A stretch of 64,000 nucleotides of DNA, from positions 183,004-247,003 of the forward strand of contig NZ_QYYG01000008.1 of assembly GCF_003591175.1 (NCBI RefSeq), written 5' to 3'. Position 1 is the stretch's first letter. Every line of letters starts with the position of its first letter. Positions 8,251 to 14,836 of this stretch are shown piece after piece. The position numbers and the translations under genes were made by a program. This DNA is from Serratia inhibens. Lineage in GTDB: Bacteria > Pseudomonadota > Gammaproteobacteria > Enterobacterales > Enterobacteriaceae. A model generated the notes under the pieces. The model was not told where the DNA came from, searched no databases, and was given only the letters and a program-made list of their open reading frames with translations.

Positions 8251-8998
8251 GAATATTCTCACACTGAGTTTCTACTCCCCTCGGCCTTGAAGAAGGGCAA
8301 TAAGACAGAAAAGATATTGCATTTTTCATGCCCGCTCTGCTGACCAACATCTGGCTGTTAAAATAATAAATGGTCGCAGGGACATTGCAGTTAAATTTTG
8401 CTGACTCAATTAAGGGTTTTATTGCATCCAACTCGTCGCCGGCATGCTTGACATACTGTGATGCTGTCAAAACATTTATGGTGCAGCTGCCGACCTTACC
8501 CATGGGGCGATAGACAACAGGATCATATTTATCAAAGAAAGGGTAAGCCGTTACCATGATGAGCGCTACAGCCAGTAACGACAGCGCGATCAGCCCCATG
8601 GGTTTCCACTTTTTCTCTACCACGGCGGCAGGCAAAGCGCTGCTCTCCGGGGACACTGTGCTCTCCCCCCCCACAGTGTTAACTTCGTCCGCAGAAAACA
8701 TAAACCCTTGTCTTGGCACAGTGACAATGATTTCACTCTCGCCAAATGAGGTGAATATTTTTCTGATCATCGAAATATAGTTATTCAGGTTACTGTTTGA
8801 CGATGACTTCCCGTACTCATCCCAGGCATGGGATAAAAGAAATTCGCGGGTAAGCAGCAGGTTGTTATTCTTAACCAATAAAGACAATACCCTGCACAGC
8901 GTTGCGGTGAGCATAACGGGTTCGACAGTGTCATCCAGTAACTCTATCGTGGATTTATCTTCATGAAAGATAATTCGCTTATTGATTATAAATTTCAT
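8228..8998 (-). CDS. membrane-bound ToxR-like regulator, MarT/YqeI type
   Basis: A 256-residue paralogue of the 6790-7560 regulator. The N-terminal winged helix carries VLSLLVKNNNLLLTREFLLS, SNLNNYISMIRKIF and the wing VPRQGFMFSA. A linker rich in Ser/Val follows, then a membrane segment at about 134-153 (MGLIALSLLAVALIMVTAYP) and a periplasmic domain with four Cys (SCTIN, FNCNV, SYCPS, TQCEN) spaced as in its paralogue. Translation is coupled to the FidL-like gene by overlap. Likely role: response to an envelope signal with control of the nearby fimbrial genes or a distant target. Confidence 0.85.
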   Translation of the reverse strand: MKFIINKRIIFHEDKSTIELLDDTVEPVMLTATLCRVLSLLVKNNNLLLTREFLLSHAWDEYGKSSSNSNLNNYISMIRKIFTSFGESEIIVTVPRQGFMFSADEVNTVGGESTVSPESSALPAAVVEKKWKPMGLIALSLLAVALIMVTAYPFFDKYDPVVYRPMGKVGSCTINVLTASQYVKHAGDELDAIKPLIESAKFNCNVPATIYYFNSQMLVSRAGMKNAISFLSYCPSSRPRGVETQCENIHEIINKT

Positions 8999-9185
8999 TT
9001 ACCTACTCTTATTTAATATAGCTTGGAAAAAATATCCATCCAGCTACGCCAATAAATAACCTAGGAATATTCTTAAATTCAATATTACAATAAGAGCACG
9101 TAAAATGTCCATGGGCATTCGCACAGAAATATTTTTCAAAAAAAAGCCAGGAGCCTCAGCGTCCTGACCTGTATTCGGCAGTTTC

Positions 9186-9214
9186 AAAAAACCGGGGCCG
9201 ATAGCTCGCCCCCG
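9186..9214 (-). terminator. rho-independent terminator of the DinB-like gene
   Basis: On the minus strand a GC-rich hairpin (CGGGGGCGA, loop GCTA-like, TCGGCCCCG) is followed directly by six T residues, just past the stop at 9225. Confidence 0.75.
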
Positions 9215-9224
9215 TGAGCCCAGC

Positions 9225-9797
9225 TTAACGGGCCTGGTTGAAATGGTCCCTGATAAACACCGGCAGGTCGTTTGACGGCGGCGTAAAGGGCACCTGATAC
9301 ATCATGTCGCCGACAAAGCCCCGGTGATAGGTAGCGTGATTCACCAGGTGCAGCACGATTTGCTCCTGCGTCATCACACCCTCGCCTCCACCGACAAATT
9401 CGAAATGAACGGATTTCGCCAGATCCTCGTTTGACCAGCTATCCACCAGATCTATATACCAACGGTTCATTTCCTGCACCGCCTGCCACAAATCCTCAAA
9501 CGCCGGCGTATGCTCGGTATTGCGCGCGGTATAGCCGTGCTTTTTCCCCAGCAGATGATGCCTGAAAATATCGTCTACCACGTAGGTATGGTTCAACGTA
9601 TGCACCATATTGCCAAACCGCGTCTGGCGCGGTTTCAGGGCTTCGCCCTCCGGCAAGGATCTGACGTTGCTGAACGTCAATGCATCCGCCCAGGCTTTGT
9701 AACGCACCAGCATTTTCAAGGTGTTGAGGGCCGAGGCCATCGGCGTAGTCTGAACGGCAGTTTCACTGAGAAGCGAGTTATTCGTAACCACTGACAT
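9225..9797 (-). CDS. DinB-family (YfiT/DinB fold) protein
   Basis: A 190-residue protein of the DinB superfamily, four-helix bundles that usually bind a metal through three histidines. The likely ligands are in NMVHTLNHTYVVDD and HLVNHATYHRG; the second motif is typical of the family. The early RYKAWADALTF segment is also characteristic. Members include thiol-dependent S-transferases and many proteins of unknown role, so the substrate cannot be named. The start at 9797 has AGGAG 8 bases upstream. It is monocistronic, with a terminator after it and another before it. Confidence 0.85.
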   Translation of the reverse strand: MSVVTNNSLLSETAVQTTPMASALNTLKMLVRYKAWADALTFSNVRSLPEGEALKPRQTRFGNMVHTLNHTYVVDDIFRHHLLGKKHGYTARNTEHTPAFEDLWQAVQEMNRWYIDLVDSWSNEDLAKSVHFEFVGGGEGVMTQEQIVLHLVNHATYHRGFVGDMMYQVPFTPPSNDLPVFIRDHFNQAR

Positions 9798-9877
9798 GCT
9801 GTGAACTCCTGATTTCAACATTTAACGTTTTTTAAAAAAGCGTCGATTACCCTGCGCCAGTCACCTGATTGTGCATC

Positions 9878-9912
9878 AAAAAAACCAGGTTGCATCTGCA
9901 CCTGGTTTTTTT
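9878..9912. terminator. bidirectional terminator after the AraC gene
   Basis: A hairpin (AAACCAGGT, 9-nt loop, ACCTGGTTT) is flanked by A runs on the left and T runs on the right, so it can stop transcription on either strand. It lies 7 bp past the AraC-family stop. Confidence 0.8.
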
Positions 9913-9918
9913 ATTTCA

Positions 9919-10692
9919 TCACTGCAATCCCATGCCATTTTTCACTGAGCTCGGGGGCACGCCATATTTGGCGGAAAATGCCCTCGAAAACGCCTCCACG
10001 CTACCAAACCCAACCTGATAGGCCACCTGCTTGACGCTTCGCCCCGACATCAGCGCTTTTCTGCCCAGCGTTAAACGCCATGCCGTGAGATAGGCGCCCG
10101 GCGTTTCCCCCACAACCGAACCGAATCGCTCGATAAAATGGCTGCGCGACATGCCGGCGATCTGCGCCAGCCGTTCAACCGACCATTTGCAGGCCGGCTC
10201 GTCATGCATGGCGACCAGGCTGCGGTGAAGGGCGGGATGGGCCAGCCCGGCTAACATGCCGGCTTTCACCGCACCAGCGGCAATAGCGCGCCGGATGACC
10301 AGCACAATGATGACTTCACACAAACGGTCTTGCACCGACACCGTGCCACAACGGGGGGATTGCGCTTCGCCAATAAACAAATCGGCCACGCCCTGCAGCG
10401 CCGGCGTATCCGCCAGCAAGAAATCCATTCTGTCGGGCAAGGTACCGACCAGCGGGTTCAGTTCGCCGGAAAAATCGACGCCGGCGCTGACGATGACCGC
10501 AAACTCACCTTCCGGCGGCGGCCCGCCGGCGACGTTAAAACGGATATGTGATGCCCCTTCTCCCGCCGCACGCGCAGCGACGTAGAGGTTGGCATGGTCT
10601 GTCGGGCCGGAAAGCACCCTGGCTTTCAGATCAAACGCCCTGAGAAAGGCGGCCAGCCGATCATGCTTGTGCATATTTGTACTATTCATCAT
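9919..10692 (-). CDS. AraC-family regulator with cupin-type N-terminus
   Basis: A 257-residue AraC/XylS regulator. The N-terminal half (to about residue 150) resembles the AraC-binding cupin_6 type, with FNVAGGPPPEGEFAVIVSAG. The C-terminal HTH pair is clear: WSVERLAQIAGMSRSHFIERF for the first helix-turn-helix, then SVKQVAYQVGFGSVEAFSRAF and KYGVPPSSVK for the second. It is divergent from the racemase-like gene with 73 bp between the starts, so it probably controls that gene. The start codon is uncertain: two adjacent ATGs (10692, 10689) lack a strong ribosome site. Confidence 0.85.
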   Translation of the reverse strand: MMNSTNMHKHDRLAAFLRAFDLKARVLSGPTDHANLYVAARAAGEGASHIRFNVAGGPPPEGEFAVIVSAGVDFSGELNPLVGTLPDRMDFLLADTPALQGVADLFIGEAQSPRCGTVSVQDRLCEVIIVLVIRRAIAAGAVKAGMLAGLAHPALHRSLVAMHDEPACKWSVERLAQIAGMSRSHFIERFGSVVGETPGAYLTAWRLTLGRKALMSGRSVKQVAYQVGFGSVEAFSRAFSAKYGVPPSSVKNGMGLQ

Positions 10693-10765
10693 GAAATTTG
10701 GACATTGTCCGTCAGAAAGTACGCTAGTTTGCAGGCAACCGTCAAAACCTCATGGAGCCCCACAC

Positions 10766-11413
10766 ATGCGCATCGCGTTACTGCATACCTTTGAAAGCAA
10801 TATTGCGCTATTTACTCAGGCCGCGGCCCGGTTCGGCTTGCCCGCAGATGCACTGGCGCACGCCGTTCGCGCCGATCTGCGCGCCGCTGCGGAAGCCGGA
10901 GCGCCAGACCTGGAACAACGGGTCTGTGCCGCACTTGAAACACTCAGCCAAACTGCCGATGTGGTGGTGCTGACCTGTTCAACGCTCTCCGGCGCCGCCA
11001 GAGCGCTCGCCGCAACCTCGCCAGTCCCGATACTCAGAGCGGACTATGTGCTGGCGCAAAGGGCATTGCAGGCAAGTGATTCGATCGTGGCCCTGTGCGC
11101 CACCGAAGCCTCGGCGCTGTATACGCAACGGTTGTTTGAAGAAGCAGGCAAGCGCGCCGGCCAAAGGGTTGAAGCCCGGGTTGTCCCGGACTGTGGCTTG
11201 CAGCTGCAACAGGGTAATACTCAAGCGGCCCTGCGGCTTACCGCACTGGCTGCCGAACAGGCCAGCCAACAAGGGGCTACCGAGGTGGTGCTGATGCATC
11301 CGTGGATGGAGGGCGCGTTAGCCACGATGGCAACCGACCGGGTTCCCCTGTCCAGCGCGCCGGTTAGCCTGTCGGCCGCCTTGAATATTCTCCGGGCCGC
11401 CTCTGCCGACTAA
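10766..11413 (+). CDS. Asp/Glu racemase-superfamily protein with one catalytic-type Cys
   Basis: A 215-residue protein of the aspartate/glutamate/hydantoin racemase superfamily. It starts MRIALLHTFESNIALF, and VVVLTCSTLSGAA carries the first catalytic-type Cys after a buried strand. The place where family racemases have their second Cys reads VVLMHPWMEG, with no Cys. A single-Cys member could be a decarboxylase or maleate isomerase-like enzyme, or could have lost racemase activity; this is inferred from motifs only. The frame runs open upstream, but the ATG at 10766 fits the conserved N-terminus. It is divergent from the AraC gene. Confidence 0.75.
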   Translation: MRIALLHTFESNIALFTQAAARFGLPADALAHAVRADLRAAAEAGAPDLEQRVCAALETLSQTADVVVLTCSTLSGAARALAATSPVPILRADYVLAQRALQASDSIVALCATEASALYTQRLFEEAGKRAGQRVEARVVPDCGLQLQQGNTQAALRLTALAAEQASQQGATEVVLMHPWMEGALATMATDRVPLSSAPVSLSAALNILRAASAD

Positions 11414-11421
11414 ACCCGGCC

Positions 11422-11536
11422 CCCGTTCCCCTGTCAGACCGGGGTCATGCCCCGGGCTGCCTGTTTTCACTCCCTTTACCCTTCCCTCCGCCACAACCCT
11501 GTATTTCCGCCATGATTTTGTCTGTTAAATTAGCGG
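11422..11536. repeat. left copy of a ~110-bp direct repeat flanking the microcin island
   Basis: Starting just after the racemase stop, this intergenic sequence matches 19483-19588 in the same orientation with scattered mismatches and one 12-bp gap. Shared blocks include CAGACCGGGGTCATG, CTTCCCTCC, CCATGATTTTG and CTGTTAAATTAGC. The left copy retains the hairpin CCGGGG-TCATG-CCCCGG, probably the racemase terminator; the right copy has lost the second arm. The two copies bracket the AT-rich microcin genes. Confidence 0.8.
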
Positions 11537-11558
11537 CGAATATGAGGTGATGCATGAT

Positions 11559-11591
11559 AAACCCCCGACATAACTCGCATGCCGGGGGTTT
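11559..11591. terminator. hairpin terminator between racemase and FAD oxidase genes
   Basis: AAACCCCC (11559-11566) pairs with GGGGGTTT (11584-11591), extended by partly paired bases; it can act for both convergent genes. Confidence 0.7.
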
Positions 11592-11681
11592 ATTGTTAGT
11601 GCTTTTTACAGCTGATGACACATGTCAATGTGAAATGCTTTACATAAAATGACCGGTAATTCTCACACCGCAGTCAATATA

Positions 11682-13307
11682 TCAGTTTGACTTTTCAAAC
11701 AGCATATCAAGTAACGGTGAAGAGAAAACATAGTGCGGATCATATTTAAATAATGTGTCATGCGCATGCTGCCAGCGGTCATTTTTTTCTGAGCCCGCAC
11801 CAAAGCTTTTGGGCACTTCCTGACTTATGACTTGTTTATCACTCCAGGCCGAACTTTCTGTATAGCCCCAACCTTTACTCCATTCTACGCGGACAGTGGC
11901 ATAGTCACCGCTGTAATGGCTGTAAATCCATTTTTCCATCTCACTATAAAATTTATTGGCGTCTGGTGTATCCGGCATGGTCAAAATATCTAGCCAAATC
12001 GCCGTATCCCAATCAGGTTTATCGTCCACGGGGGCAGTGGCGGAAAGGTCAGCTGCTACCGCATTTGCGACGACACTCTCCTGCGGTCGGTCTAAACCTG
12101 TTACGCGAATTTCAATCGGCCCGTTCATTGGGAAGGAGTTTATCTTTTGGTATTCACCTACCATGCTTTCATATTTTTCTGCAAATTCATGCAGTACCTG
12201 TTGAATATTGCTTCTCTTGGTAATGATGGCATAACCATTTGCCGTAACCCGCAAGGTTGTCGGCTTTACATACAACAGCAGATCTTTGCTCCAACCCCAA
12301 AGGTCCGTTGAAATCGTCGCGCCCAAACCAATGCTCACTACTTCCATCTGTGCCTGGCCTAATGCAGGCGTGAGTTCTGGAAAACCATTGTTGATTTTTT
12401 TTATAAGGTCGGAAATCTTAACAGGAAGATTGTCTGAGAACGGGTAATTAAAAGGCCCATTGGTGGGTTTGGAGGTTTTCGGATACTTATCTTCTAATGT
12501 CCAAATTTTTAGCCAGGGTTTTTCAGTGAAAGGGAACCAGATAATTTCAGCACGACCGCACTGATCCAGGAAGTGGCTAAAGGTCCGTTGGCTGTCGCCT
12601 TCTATAGAAAAGAGTTCTGTGGCTGGAACATTCACAAAACTCTGGCAGCGTAGGCGCCGGTTACGGGGGACTTGCAATGTAACCTCATAGATAAAAGCGC
12701 GGCCCACATGAACCAGAAATGCAGAAATCTCTGGATCGTCACGTTTAAATTCGCGAAGTTCATACTGAGCGGTTTCCGAATTCCACACGACGGCCTTGAG
12801 AGCACTAATACTATTGCTAACAGAGCCGTAACTGCCAAATTCAGATAACGTTTCCCCAACGGCAGGAATGCATGTTCCGTGGCCCCCAATGGCAAGCACT
12901 CCCCCTAAAGTCAGGTCTCCTGGGGCCGGAGTGGCGTAAAGTCCTAATTTACTTTTTTCCAGCAAGGTTAATAGTTGCTGCATGGATACCCCAGTTTGGG
13001 CGGTCACATATCCGCTCTCGCCCTCTTTTTTTATTGTGACTTTCTTTATTTCCTTAGTTAAATCAATAAGCAACACATTCCCATTATTGTTTCCATTGGC
13101 AATGGTCAGTGGAGACCAATTGTGTTTCATCCCTACTGGTCTGGCACAGTAATCATTTTCATATGCCCAATTGATAGCAGACAGCAGCTCTTGTTCATTC
13201 TTTGGTGCGCAGGTAAGGATATGACTCCCTGATATTTCTTTCGACCAGTTTGTGATGTCACTATAATAACTACCAAGTGGGAAATCTTTTAAGTTGCTAT
13301 TTTCCAT
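11682..13307 (-). CDS. VAO-type FAD oxidase, class II cholesterol oxidase-like
   Basis: A 541-residue flavoprotein of the vanillyl-alcohol oxidase fold. The N-terminal FAD domain has RPVGMKHNWSPL, where His62 matches the position that carries covalent FAD in this family (RxxGxxH). It continues with GVSMQQLL and the PP-loop region TPAPGDLTLGGVLAIGGHG. The C-terminal half (EIIWFPFTEKPWLKIWT and onward) resembles the substrate domain of class II, Brevibacterium-type cholesterol oxidases. No signal peptide is evident, unlike secreted cholesterol oxidases. The start at 13307 has GCGAGG 8 bases upstream; longer starts at 13322 and 13367 are less likely. It lies downstream of the AraC/Rob-like gene inside the microcin island. 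The substrate is unknown; a sterol is not implied. Confidence 0.75.
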   Translation of the reverse strand: MENSNLKDFPLGSYYSDITNWSKEISGSHILTCAPKNEQELLSAINWAYENDYCARPVGMKHNWSPLTIANGNNNGNVLLIDLTKEIKKVTIKKEGESGYVTAQTGVSMQQLLTLLEKSKLGLYATPAPGDLTLGGVLAIGGHGTCIPAVGETLSEFGSYGSVSNSISALKAVVWNSETAQYELREFKRDDPEISAFLVHVGRAFIYEVTLQVPRNRRLRCQSFVNVPATELFSIEGDSQRTFSHFLDQCGRAEIIWFPFTEKPWLKIWTLEDKYPKTSKPTNGPFNYPFSDNLPVKISDLIKKINNGFPELTPALGQAQMEVVSIGLGATISTDLWGWSKDLLLYVKPTTLRVTANGYAIITKRSNIQQVLHEFAEKYESMVGEYQKINSFPMNGPIEIRVTGLDRPQESVVANAVAADLSATAPVDDKPDWDTAIWLDILTMPDTPDANKFYSEMEKWIYSHYSGDYATVRVEWSKGWGYTESSAWSDKQVISQEVPKSFGAGSEKNDRWQHAHDTLFKYDPHYVFSSPLLDMLFEKSN

Positions 13308-13437
13308 AATAAAACCTCGCATGAGTAAATTAATTAACACCGAAACTGGAGTGCGGTTAAAAAACAATTGTCAATCGTCTTGAATAATGCTAAAAATAAC
13401 CACGTAGATAATAATCAGAAATTAAGTTACAGTGTGT

Positions 13438-14256
13438 TTAATCATGATTATCAGCATCACTCTCGATAGAGATTAAAATTCCAATATCAAATTCATTAGT
13501 AGAAGACGAACTTTCGCGATATAGTTCGATGATGAAACTGCTGTTTACCTTGGCTCCTATTCTTGGCAAGTGTAATTCATATAGATTCTTAGAAAAATCA
13601 TAAAACTCGCATAGAGTTCCATAGAAAGAGATCAACAGATAATCACCATACGGAAAAGAAAAATCAGCTACCCTACTAAAGCATTCAATAGCTGTCTCCG
13701 TTAATTTTTGTGCAAGTGGGTTATGTTGACCTGTCTTTCTATATAACCGTTCAAAGGGTATGAGTTCACGCCTCCTTGATTTTTTCCTTCTTAGTCTTTC
13801 TTTATCTAATGATTGGCATAAGCAGAACACATGCTCATTAACAGCATCAGAGTCATGCGGAAGTGATATGTATTCGTATGTTAAGGCGTAGTTTTCTAAA
13901 AATGGCGGTAATAGCTTTGAAAAATCCCATATAGGGTTCATTCTGAACTTGTGTGGACTTTCCCCGAAAAACTGTTGGAATGAACGAGCGAAGGATTGAT
14001 GTGAGCTAAACCCTACCATTTCGGCGAGTTCAGATACAGTGTATTTGTATTGCTTAAGTAAAATTGCAGCTTTACTCAGTCTCCTATACCTTATATAGGA
14101 TCCGACGTTCATTTCAACATATTTTTGAAACAACCTTTGAAAGTGCCATTTAGAATAACCAGATAACTCTGAAAGCTTATCCATCGAGAGATCGTTTTCA
14201 ATATTCCTTTCAATAATATCAATTAGTTGCAGGACCACACTTTTCGAGCTAACCAT
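13438..14256 (-). CDS. AraC-family regulator with N-terminal HTH (Rob/MarA-like layout)
   Basis: A 272-residue regulator. The DNA-binding domain is at the N-terminus, residues 10-110: DLSMDKLSELSGYSKWHFQR then YTVSELAEMVGFSSHQSFAR and FFGESPHKFR, the two HTH motifs of AraC proteins. The C-terminal ~150 residues resemble the effector half of Rob-like proteins only loosely. The ATG at 14256 has AAGGA 7 bases upstream; an ATG at 14358 would add 34 residues with no ribosome site. The gene is AT-rich. It lies between the Cys/Pro-repeat microcin gene and the FAD oxidase on the same strand, so it is the likely local regulator of microcin production. Confidence 0.85.
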   Translation of the reverse strand: MVSSKSVVLQLIDIIERNIENDLSMDKLSELSGYSKWHFQRLFQKYVEMNVGSYIRYRRLSKAAILLKQYKYTVSELAEMVGFSSHQSFARSFQQFFGESPHKFRMNPIWDFSKLLPPFLENYALTYEYISLPHDSDAVNEHVFCLCQSLDKERLRRKKSRRRELIPFERLYRKTGQHNPLAQKLTETAIECFSRVADFSFPYGDYLLISFYGTLCEFYDFSKNLYELHLPRIGAKVNSSFIIELYRESSSSTNEFDIGILISIESDADNHD

Positions 14257-14434
14257 AAGATATCCTTGTATAAATTTTAAAGCCACTCTTTCTTCCTTGA
14301 TAGAATTTATACTTATCTTGTGTCGAAAAATATTCCCTATAGCATGTAAAGGCAGCACTCAATTAACTATCCAAACTCCACATTATGAAATGAACATTTA
14401 ATGTATCATTAAGAGATAAATAATGGCGACTCGT

Positions 14435-14473
14435 ATTCAAAACTTCGCCCTTGTTTCAGGCGAAGTTTTGAAT
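14435..14473. terminator. strong hairpin downstream of the Cys/Pro-repeat microcin gene
   Basis: A perfect 15-bp stem (ATTCAAAACTTCGCC at 14435-14449, GGCGAAGTTTTGAAT at 14459-14473) with a 9-nt loop, starting 20 bp past the microcin stop on the minus strand. The trailing T content is low, so it may act as an mRNA 3'-end stabiliser or partial terminator rather than a full stop. Confidence 0.65.
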
Positions 14474-14492
14474 GTTTCACTTATCTATTTAA

Positions 14493-14675
14493 TTAGCAAA
14501 CGGGTGGCTTCGTTTCGCATACCGGAGGCTCTGGTTTACATACTGGAGGTTTAGGAGTACAGGAGGCACCCCACAAGTTACCCCAGGCTTCGCCCAAACC
14601 GCCAATAACCGCACCGATAAGACCAAAAGTCGCACCATTCACCTGATTAACTTCTGTTGAATTTAATTCTCTCAT
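14493..14675 (-). CDS. candidate class II microcin precursor with C-terminal Cys/Pro repeat
   Basis: A 60-residue peptide with three parts. Residues 1-15 (MRELNSTEVNQVNGA) form a leader of the double-glycine type: acidic/hydrophobic pattern with Leu4, Val9, Val12 and cleavage expected after Gly-Ala. It compares with the colicin V leader MRTLTLNELDSVSGG as I recall it. Residues 16-37 are a Gly-rich hydrophobic stretch (TFGLIGAVIGGLGEAW then GNLWGAS). Residues 39-60 are three heptads, CTPKPPV, CKPEPPV, CETKPPV, followed by a final Cys, giving four evenly spaced cysteines. GGAG lies 7 bases before the ATG. It is encoded just downstream of the C39 exporter and upstream of the regulator. The antibacterial role is inferred from leader, size and exporter; the repeat is unlike any microcin I know. 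Confidence 0.72.
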   Translation of the reverse strand: MRELNSTEVNQVNGATFGLIGAVIGGLGEAWGNLWGASCTPKPPVCKPEPPVCETKPPVC

Positions 14676-14793
14676 AGTATATCTCCATTTCTGTTATAAA
14701 AAATAAAATAATAAAAACAATCATATTAGTGGGTTCAAACCCACGCCTTAGATATATATGCTGCATTTAAATTATTCAATGGCAGCATTACTG

Positions 14794-14818
14794 ATTTCAC
14801 ATGAAATAAATGTGAAAT
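14794..14818 (-). terminator. hairpin just past the C39 exporter gene
   Basis: A 9-bp perfect stem (ATTTCACAT / ATGTGAAAT, 7-nt loop) starting 18 bp past the exporter stop. A second small hairpin (GTGGGT-TCAA-ACCCAC) lies at about 14732-14747. Neither has a good T run on the minus strand, so they may only attenuate transcription into the microcin gene. Confidence 0.4.
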
Positions 14819-14836
14819 TTTGACCCACTTACATTA

